The position numbers and the translations under genes were made by a program. The notes beneath the pieces are model-generated. The model ran no database searches. It was not told the DNA's origin and saw only the letters and a list, made by a program, of their open reading frames with translations. A DNA stretch of 64,000 nucleotides from Bradyrhizobium sp. CSA112 (GTDB lineage Bacteria; Pseudomonadota; Alphaproteobacteria; Rhizobiales; Xanthobacteraceae): the NCBI RefSeq assembly GCF_029051645.1, contig NZ_JAACFS010000016.1, forward strand, positions 91,421 through 155,420, read 5' to 3'. Below, piece after piece: positions 26,615-35,561 of the stretch (positions are counted from its first letter, which is position 1; each line of letters opens with the position of its first letter).

Positions 26615-28396
26615 TCAGGACGATGCCGCCTCTTGATACAGTTCGCCACCCCGCATCAAGCGCCGGGCGATGTCGGCTGTCTGCAGTGACGCGCGTTCGG
26701 TCGGTGAATGGGCCGCCAGATAGCGGGCGACCGCGATGAGGATGTGCCGGCCCTCATCCGTGGCGCCCCACACGTCGAATTGCCGGACTCCCGCCTCCAG
26801 CATCTGATACGCATGGAAGCCAGCATCTTCGCGCAGCACCGCATGCGCGAGCATGACGATCAGCGCCTGCGGCGAATGGCCGAGCGTGAGATGCCGTGCC
26901 ACCAGGCGTGCGGCGAGATCGACCTGTCTCTGCCGGTCGAAGGCGTCAAGCAAGGCGGCGCCGATTGTCTCTGGATCCGCGGGCAGACCATCGAGCTGCT
27001 CGCCGCCGTCGCCCGGGATGCGCGCTGGCGGCACATTGAGATAGCGAGCAAGGTAGAGCGCCATCGCTCCGTGCAATACGCCGCGGAAGGCCGTAACGTG
27101 AGTGTCGACGTTGGCAATCCCGATCCGCGTCAGCATCTGGTGGACTGCGTTGGCGAAGGTGAAGACGTGATGCGCCGTCTCCCAGTCGGCGTACTCGTTG
27201 GCATTGCCGAAGCGCGCCACCCTGAGCGCTGCCGCGTACGCGAGGGATTGGCCAAGGTCAGCAGGAGCGGCACCAGCGCCGATCGCTTCCTTGAGCGCGT
27301 CAACAATCCTGGCCGGATTGTCACCGAGCAGCTCTTGAGCAAGCGCGGCATGGCCCGACCAGTCACGCGAGCCGCGTCCGGCAGCAAACAGGTCCGCGAG
27401 TTCGCTGGTTGATTCCTCACACAAGGCAACAAGGTCAATGGGCTGGCGCCAGGCAGTCGATTCCTCGGCACCGCGGGCCGCTACCATCTGACCGACGACT
27501 GTCGGCAGCAGAGCCGCCGCATGTTGCCAGCCGACCAGGTCGAGGCACTCGAATGCCTTGTTGATGAAGTCGAGCGAGTGCCCGGTGTCGGCGAACGCCC
27601 GCTCGGTCTCCGCAGAGAACAGGGCATCAGCGAGTTCAGCCGGGGAGAAGCCCGCCACAATCGCCGTGAGCAGCGTGCGCTCGGCCGCCTCGCGATGGCG
27701 CACTTTTGTCCAACGCCGCAGCCAGCGTTTGAGCGCGGCCGGATCCGGTCGGCTTCCAAGCGGCGCGCGTTCCCGCCGCGGTGCCTCGCCATCGCAGTCC
27801 GCCGCCACGCGGCGTGCGCCGTGGAACAGAGCGAGATAGGCGTCCTCGTCCGGCAGCACAGGCAGGAGATTGGCGAGTGCCGTAAGGATCGTAAGACCTG
27901 CGCCCCACCCGTCGCGATTTTGCGCCCCGAACAGCGCCACCTCCCGCACGATTTCGGTCTGCGGTACGCCCGCCGCGAGCTGACCATGGATGGCCTTGGC
28001 AATGACGAGGCCAAGATCGTGGGCGAGGCCGTTCGCAAGTTGCTGACGCCAGTGCGCGGCGGGATCGGCATGGGCGAATGTGGTCTTGACCCAGACGTCA
28101 CCATTGCGCACCTCGACCGGGCATATCGGCACGTCGTCCGCCCATAGGTCGAAGGTGCAGCCGCTTTCGAGATCGAAGCGCGCGTGGTGCCAGTGACAGG
28201 TCAAGATGCCGTCCTCGACACTGCCGCGCTCGAGCGGGAAGCCCATGTGCGGGCACCGATTGTCGAGGGCGAAGACGCGCCCGCGGTCGTAGATGACGAG
28301 GATCGGACGATGGCTACCGTGCACAACGAGCCGCCCCTTGATCTTCAGCTCCTCAAGGCTGCCCGCCAGCGCAAATTCCCTGTTAGGCATGTCCAT
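26615..28396 (-). CDS. Rieske [2Fe-2S] domain fused to long helical region
   Basis: 593 residues. The first ~105 are a Rieske ferredoxin-like domain with the ligand pairs Cys48/His50 and Cys67/His70 (R-C-P-H and T-C-H-W-H). The other ~480 residues are rich in alanine and leucine, predicted all-helical, soluble and of no family I recognise. They contain several histidines that could bind metal (A-H-H-V-F near the middle). GGGAGG 7 nt before the ATG at 28396 decides the start; a longer frame to 28669 lacks one. No oxygenase iron-binding domain of the usual START fold is visible, so this is not a standard ring-hydroxylating dioxygenase. Confidence 0.85.
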   Translation of the reverse strand: MDMPNREFALAGSLEELKIKGRLVVHGSHRPILVIYDRGRVFALDNRCPHMGFPLERGSVEDGILTCHWHHARFDLESGCTFDLWADDVPICPVEVRNGDVWVKTTFAHADPAAHWRQQLANGLAHDLGLVIAKAIHGQLAAGVPQTEIVREVALFGAQNRDGWGAGLTILTALANLLPVLPDEDAYLALFHGARRVAADCDGEAPRRERAPLGSRPDPAALKRWLRRWTKVRHREAAERTLLTAIVAGFSPAELADALFSAETERAFADTGHSLDFINKAFECLDLVGWQHAAALLPTVVGQMVAARGAEESTAWRQPIDLVALCEESTSELADLFAAGRGSRDWSGHAALAQELLGDNPARIVDALKEAIGAGAAPADLGQSLAYAAALRVARFGNANEYADWETAHHVFTFANAVHQMLTRIGIANVDTHVTAFRGVLHGAMALYLARYLNVPPARIPGDGGEQLDGLPADPETIGAALLDAFDRQRQVDLAARLVARHLTLGHSPQALIVMLAHAVLREDAGFHAYQMLEAGVRQFDVWGATDEGRHILIAVARYLAAHSPTERASLQTADIARRLMRGGELYQEAASS

Positions 28397-28751
28397 GAGC
28401 ATACCTCCCATTGTCACCCTGGGGCCGCTGCAGCTACCTGCAGGTACTCCACAACATAGGCGCCCTCTCGCGCAAAGGCGAGAGAATGCCAGGTGGGGCT
28501 GCGCAAAAGGGCGCGAGCTGCCATGACGAGATGGCCCAAGGTACTTCAAAAATGCGCTACAAACGCTTGCACCTCTTCCAATCTTTCCGGCGATCCCGTT
28601 ATGCTGTTTGACTATCAGTTGGAACGATCGGATGGAGCCGCGAAACGGCATGCTATACATCCCGACCAAGCAAACACCATGAAAGTTAGAAGTTAGAAGA
28701 GAGCTTGTTCATCATCACGTTCGTGAAGCGACGAGCTCCAAAGGTTGCGCG
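28397..28751. other. Intergenic stretch
   Basis: About 355 bp of lower-GC DNA between the divergent Rieske gene and a broken protease. It has a short direct repeat (AGTTAGAAGTTAGAAG near 28685) and no recognisable gene. Confidence 0.5.
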
Positions 28752-29130
28752 ATGAAGGAGGCAATCAACTCAGCACCGTCGCGCCGCCATTTTTTTGGGC
28801 TAACATCAATGGCTGCGGCATCAGCTCTGGCTCCAGCGTGGGCCGAGCAGCCAGTACCAGCGGATTCGGCTACATCCCAGTATGGCTTCAAAAAATACCG
28901 GCTTGGCGAGGTCATCGGTACCCGTACCGAGGGAGCTGTCCTCGCTGCCACGGCATTCTTCATTGGTGGCAGTTTGCTGTTTGCTCGCGGTCGAGGACGT
29001 GCATGTCGATGGCGAGCGGCTGGAACGCGTTGGCGTCGCACCCACGATCGAAGTCCAAGCCGACCCTGACTCCATGGATCGCAGTGACCCTCAACTCAAT
29101 CGCGCAGTCGCGGTCCTATCCGGGGTACAG
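28752..29130 (+). pseudogene. Remnant of a Tat-exported S41-type peptidase
   Basis: The frame from 28752 begins with a Tat leader (S-R-R-H-F-F-G-L-T-S then an alanine-rich stretch). It continues with L-G-E-V-I-G-T-R-T-E-G-A-V-L-A-A, which resembles the end of the catalytic domain of carboxy-terminal processing (S41) proteases. Near 28985 the homology moves to another frame (V-E-D-V-H-V-D-G-E-R-L-E-R-V-G-V-A-P, then D-P-Q-L-N-R-A), the usual C-terminal end of that family. The catalytic Ser/Lys domain is absent. So an internal deletion and a frameshift have left only the two ends. The family assignment rests on recognised pattern, not a search. Confidence 0.6.
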
Positions 29131-29344
29131 CCTGCTGGCTCTTGTTCCGGAGAGCCGGACGTTAGCGAGGGCTGCCTCCTCGACGCGGCGCGCTTTTGGT
29201 CAAGAGCCCTTACGCAGTGGCCCACACGAGACGAGATTTTTTCGAAGAGTTGGGCTTCGCTGGTGGAGGAGTTGGGAATAGGTGTAACTCTGCGATAGTC
29301 GCATTGTGCGTCTACCATTGCCGCTTCCGAGGGATGTTTCGGAT

Positions 29345-30211
29345 ATGCCTACAACGATCGGGCTCGCTGTCACGCTAGCTTTCTCGCTGGTTGCTTTCAC
29401 AATGCCAACATCGGTTTGGGCAACCGGTCCGACTTTGACGGTGTCAGCCGATGGCAGCGTCCAAATCTTCGATCGGGACGCGCTGCTTGCCCGCACGGAT
29501 GTCGTCGAAATCACCACGTCGCGTGATGTCGCATACCGTACTCCTCGGACGTATCGAGCCGTGGCGCTCGCGAAGTTGCTTGAAGGAGTTGCCATTCCGC
29601 CCGATGCCGTGGTGGAAGCGGTAGCGCAAGACGGCTTCGTGACGCAACTCCCTCGCGATCTGGTGTACGCCAAAGACGGCATCGTCGCGTATATGGCAAT
29701 CGAAGCCGCCGACAGGCCGTGGCCGCCAATTCCAGGTAAGGATAAGAGCGCAGGCGCCTTCTATGTCGTATGGCTCGGCGATCAAGCGTCATCCGTCCCA
29801 ACCATGATGTGGCCCTACCAACTTGTCAGTTTATCGGTGCAAGACGCGCCAGCCAAGCGGTGGCCCTCGCTCGCGGTTGATCCCATGCTCCCTGCCCTCC
29901 ATCCGGCGCGAGACGGGCAAACCCTCTTCGTGAACAAATGCTTCACATGCCACACGATGAACCACGCAGGATCGGCGTCGGCTGGCCCCGATCTGAATTT
30001 GCCGATGAACCCAACCGAGTACTTCACCGATGCCGGTTTGCGCGCGCTGATCCGAGATCCACGCTCGGTCCGGGTTTGGCCCGAGCAGCGGATGCCCAGC
30101 TTTGCCGAAGAGGACCTGAGCGATGAAGAGCTCGGGCTGATCTTGGCGTATTTGAATCACATGGCGGATAGGAAGAACCGAGCAACGGAGGGCGGAAGCA
30201 GCAAACGCTAA
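29345..30211 (+). CDS. Periplasmic fusion: sulfite-oxidase-like domain plus cytochrome c
   Basis: 288 residues. A signal peptide (about 1-26) leads into a domain resembling the molybdopterin oxidoreductase-like fold without cofactor-binding cysteine (residues 30-170). A class I cytochrome c domain follows with haem motif CFTCH at 199-203 and a probable axial Met in Q-R-M-P-S-F. Such proteins pass electrons in the periplasm. The ATG at 29345 was chosen because it starts the signal peptide. No obvious redox partner is adjacent; the Rieske protein is 1 kb away on the other strand. Confidence 0.8.
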   Translation: MPTTIGLAVTLAFSLVAFTMPTSVWATGPTLTVSADGSVQIFDRDALLARTDVVEITTSRDVAYRTPRTYRAVALAKLLEGVAIPPDAVVEAVAQDGFVTQLPRDLVYAKDGIVAYMAIEAADRPWPPIPGKDKSAGAFYVVWLGDQASSVPTMMWPYQLVSLSVQDAPAKRWPSLAVDPMLPALHPARDGQTLFVNKCFTCHTMNHAGSASAGPDLNLPMNPTEYFTDAGLRALIRDPRSVRVWPEQRMPSFAEEDLSDEELGLILAYLNHMADRKNRATEGGSSKR

Positions 30212-30445
30212 GTAAATTGTAAAACTCGAGCACGGTTAGCGACAATAATGGCGTAGTCGCTACCGAGAGGTGTCATCGCGTCGCAGACCGACCACGGGGC
30301 GGCTGAGCCCTGACTGCTTCAGCCGTTTGCTCGGGAGCTATTCGGAAAAATCGAATTCATGGCGACCGGCAGTGCCGCGTTCGATCTTGCCGTTGCATGT
30401 TGGCCTTCGACCAATAGCGAGGTGCAGGATCTGTTTGCGAAACTG

Positions 30446-30634
30446 TTAGAAAAACGATTTGACCGTCAGCCCTGCTGCGCGGGCATCCTGTATGAATGTA
30501 TGCGCCTCCTCATTGGTCATTGTCAGTTCACCGCCGCCGAGGAATTCCTCTCCTTTGAGCGTGTTCGCACGGAACATCGTCTCGTGTCTGCCTACATCAA
30601 CCGTATAATCAATGTCGCTTGGTGCTTCGGGCAT
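30446..30634 (-). CDS. Small conserved hypothetical protein (62 aa)
   Basis: 62 residues preceded by a near-perfect GAGGAGG ribosome binding site 5 nt before the ATG, which is strong support for translation. The C-terminus (T-N-E-E-A-H-T-F-I-Q-D-A-R-A-A-G-L-T-V) looks like a folded helix-strand unit. I recognise no family. It stands alone, with about 230-330 bp of empty DNA on each side. Confidence 0.6.
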   Translation of the reverse strand: MPEAPSDIDYTVDVGRHETMFRANTLKGEEFLGGGELTMTNEEAHTFIQDARAAGLTVKSFF

Positions 30635-30960
30635 GGCATCCTCCTCGATCCCGAAGCGAGTATATTGTCTCCATTTCAGCCAGCCCTACAAGACGGCAAT
30701 TGCGAGATAACGCTGCTGCGCGGGCGATCATGATTGGGGGGGAAGAAGCATGCTCATTATCTGCAGGCAGACCTGCCGTACGCTTGTCACCCGAAGCGGA
30801 AGTCGCCGGCCCAGCCAACGGCCGAGCGGTCGTGCCGCCGATCTGATATCCTGCGAGGGCTGGCCCATACTCTCACTCAGATACTCGTGAGGGCATATTG
30901 ATGTGTTGCATGCGCAGCAATTGAACCACACGATTATCGTTCGTTTTCGCGGGAGCGATC
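30635..30960. other. Intergenic stretch
   Basis: About 325 bp between the divergent 62-residue gene and the serine hydrolase. It must carry both promoters. I find no convincing gene or repeat. Confidence 0.5.
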
Positions 30961-32547
30961 ATGAATAGGTGTCTTCTGGGGACGTTACTTGTGGCTCTCA
31001 CCGGCGCGACGGCGGCTGCGCAGGCTCCCAGCAAAGACGCGCTCATCGCCCGCGCGAAATCATTCGAATTCGACACGCCCTATGTGCCGCCGCCGGGCGA
31101 CCCCTTGACGCATCATGCCGCCGGATATGCGAAGGTCATGTGCTCAGCTGTATTCATGACCGGGCTAGCCCCCGATTTTGCGGCCGAAAACGTTGGGTTT
31201 TTCACGGCGCCCCACCGACAGCGCGCGAAGCTCGACAAGCCCGTCATCGATCGCGCCAACAAGGCGGTCCACGTCATGCTCCCTAACGGCGTGACCCGGA
31301 CGGCCAAATATCTCGGGAGCCAGGGGTGCGTCACGTTCCCGATCGGCGAGAGCGCCATGAATTTCGAGCCGGTCGCTGTCAAGAGCCGATTGCCCGATCC
31401 CGCGACCCAATTGTGGCCCATGGGCGACATGCTGCCGCAGGATCCATTGCCGGCAGAAATCGACGCCGAGAAACTCAAAGCTGCCGTGAATGCCGCGTTC
31501 CAGCCGGCCGAAGGATTGACCGCGGCGTTCGTTGTGACATGGAAAGGCCGCCTCATTGCAGAGCGCTACGCGGAAGGTATTACGCCGCAGACGCCGCTCG
31601 AAAGCTGGTCCATGGGCAAGAGCGTTACGGCAGCGCTCTTTGGCATTCTGGTCAAGGACGGCGTCTATGATTTGGACCAGCCGGCACCGATCCCTGAATG
31701 GCAAACGCCCGGCGACCCGCGCGCCAAAATACGCATTGCAGATCTCCTTCGCATGTCGAGCGGACTTCGGATCAGGGCGCCCCAAGACCCCGATCATGAC
31801 CCAACGGGGCCTTACCCGGATCACATCTATCTTTATACCGGCGGCATCGATTCCTTTCACTATGCGGCAACACGGCCATTGCAATGGCCTCCCAACACGG
31901 TCGGACGCTATCGCAACACCGATCCGGTCCTGATCAACTATCTGATCCGGCTTGGTGTCGAAAAAAGCGGCGAGGAATATCTCTCATTTCCTCAGCGGGT
32001 GCTGTTCGACAAGCTCGGCATCCGTACCATCGTGATCGAAACTGATCCGTTCGGAAATTTTCTAGGGCAAGGTTATGAGGTGGGCTCCGGGCGCGATTGG
32101 GCGCGGCTTGGCAATCTTTTTCTTCAGGAGGGCGTTTGGAACGGTGAGCGCATTCTCCCGGAGGGCTACACCACATTCGTCAGCACGCTTGCGCCCGCCT
32201 GGGCCGCGGACAATCGGCCGATCTATGGAGCTTTTTTCTGGCTCAATGGCGACGGGCAATATCCAGTCCCGCGCGATGCCTATTACATGGCGGGCGCCGG
32301 CGGGCAAACCACACTGATCATTCCCTCGCATGATCTCGTCGTCGTGCGTCTCGGGCACTATCGGGGCGCATCTTACGCCACTTCAGGCTTCAGCAAGGCG
32401 CTCGCGCAGCTGATCGAGGCAGTGCCAAAAGCGCAAAAGGCCCGGACCCAAGAATCTGACAACAGAGGGCACAACGGGCCAAGCGAAGGAAGTAAAAATA
32501 CTAAGAATCGTGTCAACGAGGCTATCGGTCCATCTGTTGGGAAATGA
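30961..32547 (+). CDS. Secreted serine hydrolase (class C beta-lactamase fold)
   Basis: 528 residues with a signal peptide (1-21) and a beta-lactamase/D-Ala-D-Ala carboxypeptidase-like domain from about residue 170. The SxxK motif is Ser217-Met-Gly-Lys220 (W-S-M-G-K-S) and the second motif Tyr317-Arg-Asn319. The N-terminal 150 residues are a family-specific extension, as in 6-aminohexanoate-dimer-hydrolase-like esterases. It probably cleaves an ester or amide in the periplasm. The C-terminal 40 residues are polar and low in complexity. No operon partners. Confidence 0.88.
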   Translation: MNRCLLGTLLVALTGATAAAQAPSKDALIARAKSFEFDTPYVPPPGDPLTHHAAGYAKVMCSAVFMTGLAPDFAAENVGFFTAPHRQRAKLDKPVIDRANKAVHVMLPNGVTRTAKYLGSQGCVTFPIGESAMNFEPVAVKSRLPDPATQLWPMGDMLPQDPLPAEIDAEKLKAAVNAAFQPAEGLTAAFVVTWKGRLIAERYAEGITPQTPLESWSMGKSVTAALFGILVKDGVYDLDQPAPIPEWQTPGDPRAKIRIADLLRMSSGLRIRAPQDPDHDPTGPYPDHIYLYTGGIDSFHYAATRPLQWPPNTVGRYRNTDPVLINYLIRLGVEKSGEEYLSFPQRVLFDKLGIRTIVIETDPFGNFLGQGYEVGSGRDWARLGNLFLQEGVWNGERILPEGYTTFVSTLAPAWAADNRPIYGAFFWLNGDGQYPVPRDAYYMAGAGGQTTLIIPSHDLVVVRLGHYRGASYATSGFSKALAQLIEAVPKAQKARTQESDNRGHNGPSEGSKNTKNRVNEAIGPSVGK

Positions 32548-32796
32548 GACATGCCAATCATGCTGACCAGTCCGCTTTCGATGGAATAGAAGACATAGAT
32601 GAGCTACACAGGGATTTCGACGCTAGCGATGCCCGCGCTCGCCTGCTGCTAGGGGAGGAATCTCTACCGAGAAACAGGAGCCCTGTTGCTTGGTCTGATC
32701 CAGCCTCGACGGCTTCACTTCGCTTAGGGCTGGCCGTGCATGTCCCAAAGCGCTGACTGATGCGTCCCATTCCGGGTAAAAAAGCGGAGCAAGAAT

Positions 32797-33939
32797 ATGG
32801 CGAAGAACGTCGTGATACTTTCCGACGGAACTGGCCAAGGTGCTAGCATGCCGAAGGCGGTGCGCACCAACGTCTGGAAGCTATGGGACGCAACGAAAAA
32901 GGCTGCCCCTGCTCAACAGGTTACGTTCTATGATGAAGGGCTGGGTGCGGAGCACAAGCGCGAGTGGTGGCGTTGGGCTTACGATCTCGCCAGCCGGGCG
33001 ACCGGCCTCGGAATCTCGCAAAATATCAAGGACTGCTATACAGCACTCATCGAACACTATGAACCGGGTGACCGGGTTTTTCTATTCGGATTCAGTCGTG
33101 GCGCCTTTACCGTACGTAGTCTCGGCGGCGTGCTGTCGCTGTGTGGTATTCCGCAACGCGACGCCGCGGGAAACAGTCCCCGCGACCCTCAGAACAAGAA
33201 GGGTCGATTGGCGCTTGTCGAGGAGGCGGTTGAGGCGGTCTACAAGCACTACGGAGGCAATAAGAAGCAAGAAGAGCGCATTGCCCTTGGCTTGGAATAT
33301 CGCGACCGCTACCAGAGCCTTTCCATCGATTCCAGCAACCCTCCCTTTCCCTATTTCATTGGAGTCTGGGACACCGTGCGCGCGCTCGGCATTCCAGGCT
33401 CAAGCGGATTGGTCTTGTGGCGTCACGCCTTCCACAATGCCTCGCTAAATCCCTACGTCCCCTACGGACGCCAAGCGCTCTCGATCGACGAAAACCGCGA
33501 AATCTTCGCGCCGGAGATTTGGGACGAGTCGGAAGAATCGCCGGACGCCAAAGCGCGTGGTCGCATCAAGCAGGTTTGGTTTCCCGGCGTGCATTCCGAC
33601 GTGGGCGGTGGCTATCGCGAGACCGGCCTATCCGATTTGGCACTGGAGTGGATGATCAAGGAGGCAACGGCAGTCGAGCATCCGCTCATCGTGGATATGA
33701 CCAAGCTGAAATTGAAGCCGTCATACGAAGGCATCCAGCACGACGAGCGGACCGGATGGGGTCGCGCCTGGACCGAGGGCACCAGGGAAGGCGTGCGAGA
33801 CGGCAAAGGGCCGGACATCCTACATGAAGACTTTGTTCGCAACCGCTTTGGCTTGGCCAAGGCACGTTGCGTGACCGGCGACCGACCCTATCGTCCAAAG
33901 GCGCTGGCGAAGCACCGCGATTATTTGAGTTTCTATTGA
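32797..33939 (+). CDS. DUF2235 alpha/beta hydrolase
   Basis: 380 residues. The N-terminal L-S-D-G-T-G-Q and the nucleophile elbow GFSRGAF (Ser100) define DUF2235, the fold shared with Tle1-type phospholipase effectors of type VI secretion. A later H-S-D-V-G-G-G-Y supplies a probable catalytic Asp/His region. No VgrG, PAAR or immunity-like gene is next to it, and no signal peptide is present, so a housekeeping cytoplasmic esterase is as likely as an effector. The start has an AGCAAG-type weak site. Confidence 0.88.
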   Translation: MAKNVVILSDGTGQGASMPKAVRTNVWKLWDATKKAAPAQQVTFYDEGLGAEHKREWWRWAYDLASRATGLGISQNIKDCYTALIEHYEPGDRVFLFGFSRGAFTVRSLGGVLSLCGIPQRDAAGNSPRDPQNKKGRLALVEEAVEAVYKHYGGNKKQEERIALGLEYRDRYQSLSIDSSNPPFPYFIGVWDTVRALGIPGSSGLVLWRHAFHNASLNPYVPYGRQALSIDENREIFAPEIWDESEESPDAKARGRIKQVWFPGVHSDVGGGYRETGLSDLALEWMIKEATAVEHPLIVDMTKLKLKPSYEGIQHDERTGWGRAWTEGTREGVRDGKGPDILHEDFVRNRFGLAKARCVTGDRPYRPKALAKHRDYLSFY

Positions 33940-34132
33940 ATTTCAAATGGTGCACGAGGAAGGGCCTATGCCTGCGCAAGCAAACCCACCTATGCGGTAT
34001 GGCCGGACATATTCCGTTGCGTCTCCGCGCGGCAATTGACGCGCCGACATCACGGCTTCAGGCAACATCCGACTTCTGACTGCTTGGCCGCATAACGATG
34101 CGGCCGGCCGCCTTGAGCCCGTGCCTGCAGCC

Positions 34133-34843
34133 TTACGAAGGCTGCTGCCACCCAGGCGTCGCATTCTGCATCAGATACCGCAGCAGCACCGCACCGCCTT
34201 CTAGCACCTCAGTACGCGCCAGCGTCATCGCGGTCAGCGGCGCGCGCTGATCAGCCTCAGCCTCCGCGGAATCGAACACACTTGGCGCTCCTTTCGCACC
34301 GTCTACGGCAGGGCACAGGATGAGATTGAGCTCGTCGACCAGCCCAGCTCGCAGGAAGGCACCGTTTGTGCCACCTCCGCCCTCGAGCAGCAGCCGCTTC
34401 ACGCCCAGCTCGCGATTGAGGATGTCCAGCGTAAGCGTCAGATCGAGGTGGGATTTCCCGGCGAAAATGTAGGACACGCCTTCACTGCGCAGGCCCGCCA
34501 GGTGTGTATCCGATACCGCCTCGGAAAGCACGACGACGATCGGATCGCCGCCTATATCAGACCGGCCCCAGGCGATCTTGCCGTGCGCGTCGAGAACGAC
34601 GCCATAAGCCTTTGCGCCGCGTCGCGCGAACCAAGGCTCCCTCGCCAAGGCCTCCGTTGTCGAAGCGGGATATGGCTTGCCCTTGGCGAACTCCTGGCCG
34701 GTCACGCGGCCGATAAGCCAGGCGTCGCCAGCGAGTTCTTCGTGCACCCGCTCGAACACATTTGCGACTGCTCCCTTCGGACACCAGCGGCTTGGGCGCG
34801 TCCGACCGTCGACACTCGCGGCCATCAGACAGATCACATGAGG
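34133..34843 (-). CDS. RibD C-terminal domain reductase
   Basis: 236 residues of the dihydrofolate-reductase-like RibD_C family, NADPH-dependent reductases related to the second half of the riboflavin enzyme RibD. Opening strand K-P-H-V-I-C-L-M-A-A-S-V-D-G-R and the LLLEGGGGTNGAFLRAGLVDEL segment are diagnostic. The deaminase half is absent, so the role is probably outside riboflavin synthesis. I chose the ATG at 34843 with GGAG nearby; in-frame starts at 34870 and 34891 are possible. Confidence 0.85.
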   Translation of the reverse strand, partial: PHVICLMAASVDGRTRPSRWCPKGAVANVFERVHEELAGDAWLIGRVTGQEFAKGKPYPASTTEALAREPWFARRGAKAYGVVLDAHGKIAWGRSDIGGDPIVVVLSEAVSDTHLAGLRSEGVSYIFAGKSHLDLTLTLDILNRELGVKRLLLEGGGGTNGAFLRAGLVDELNLILCPAVDGAKGAPSVFDSAEAEADQRAPLTAMTLARTEVLEGGAVLLRYLMQNATPGWQQPS

Positions 34844-35039
34844 CTTCATTCGCGCTCCGGGTGACGTCATTTGCGGTTTCGCCTCGCTCACGTCGGCACC
34901 AGCGTCCCGTCTGCCTGCGGCACGCGCAGTACGGGGGTTTCACGGTCCTCGAAACGTACGTCACGTGGGACCATAGAGAATGGCTCCACGCATAATCCTG
35001 TCCCTTGCCTTTCGCGATGCCGCGTCTAAGGCGGAAGTT

Positions 35040-35450
35040 TCATTTGATACGTTCGACTCGGACGGTGACTGGTCCGGGCCGATCAAAAATCGAAACGTCA
35101 CCGGTCATCTGGCCAAGTATGATGATCCCGGGTTCTGGGACACGGCCGTTGCGGTAGTAGATCACAAAGTGATCGGAGCTCCAGAGTCCCAGTGTACCCG
35201 CCGAGAAATCAAGTTGCCGCTCGAGCGCGGGCAAGGGCGAAGGCAGATCTCCGGTCTTTTCCTGACGGAGGTGATCGCGCATTTCAATGGTGAGCGGCAA
35301 CATCCGGACCAGCGATCGGGTCGCGTCGTTGTCGACCAGCTCGGCAGTGACCTTGCCCCAGTCGGAGGAAATCAGAATGCGCTCTTGTGCCATTGCAGCT
35401 CCAATGAATCCGAATGTGATGACGAAAGCGTTCAAGAGTCGATTCAGCAT
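35040..35450 (-). CDS. Secreted cyclophilin-like fold protein
   Basis: 136 residues with an N-terminal signal peptide (F-V-I-T-F-G-F-I-G-A-A-M-A, cleavage after about residue 21). The mature part has T-A-E-L-V-D-N-D-A-T-R-S, then M-R-D-H-L-R-Q-E-K-T-G, then a Y-Y-R-N-G-R-V-P-E-P-G-I-I-I-L-G stretch, as in the bacterial cyclophilin-like (CsA-binding fold) family. These lack proven isomerase activity. It is divergent from the LysR gene at 35562, which may control it. Confidence 0.78.
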   Translation of the reverse strand: MLNRLLNAFVITFGFIGAAMAQERILISSDWGKVTAELVDNDATRSLVRMLPLTIEMRDHLRQEKTGDLPSPLPALERQLDFSAGTLGLWSSDHFVIYYRNGRVPEPGIIILGQMTGDVSIFDRPGPVTVRVERIK

Positions 35451-35561
35451 TCGGCAGCCTTCCTGCTTTTCGGCCTTCCTCGAGGACCGCGCTGATTTAG
35501 CGCGCGCATCAGCAGCGACTAGCCGCTATAATCGGCATGAACTTATGAACGGAATTGATAA

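Noticed and set aside
32544..32756. 70-codon frame after the serine hydrolase
   Set aside because: No ribosome binding site, no recognisable protein, and it overlaps the upstream stop by chance.
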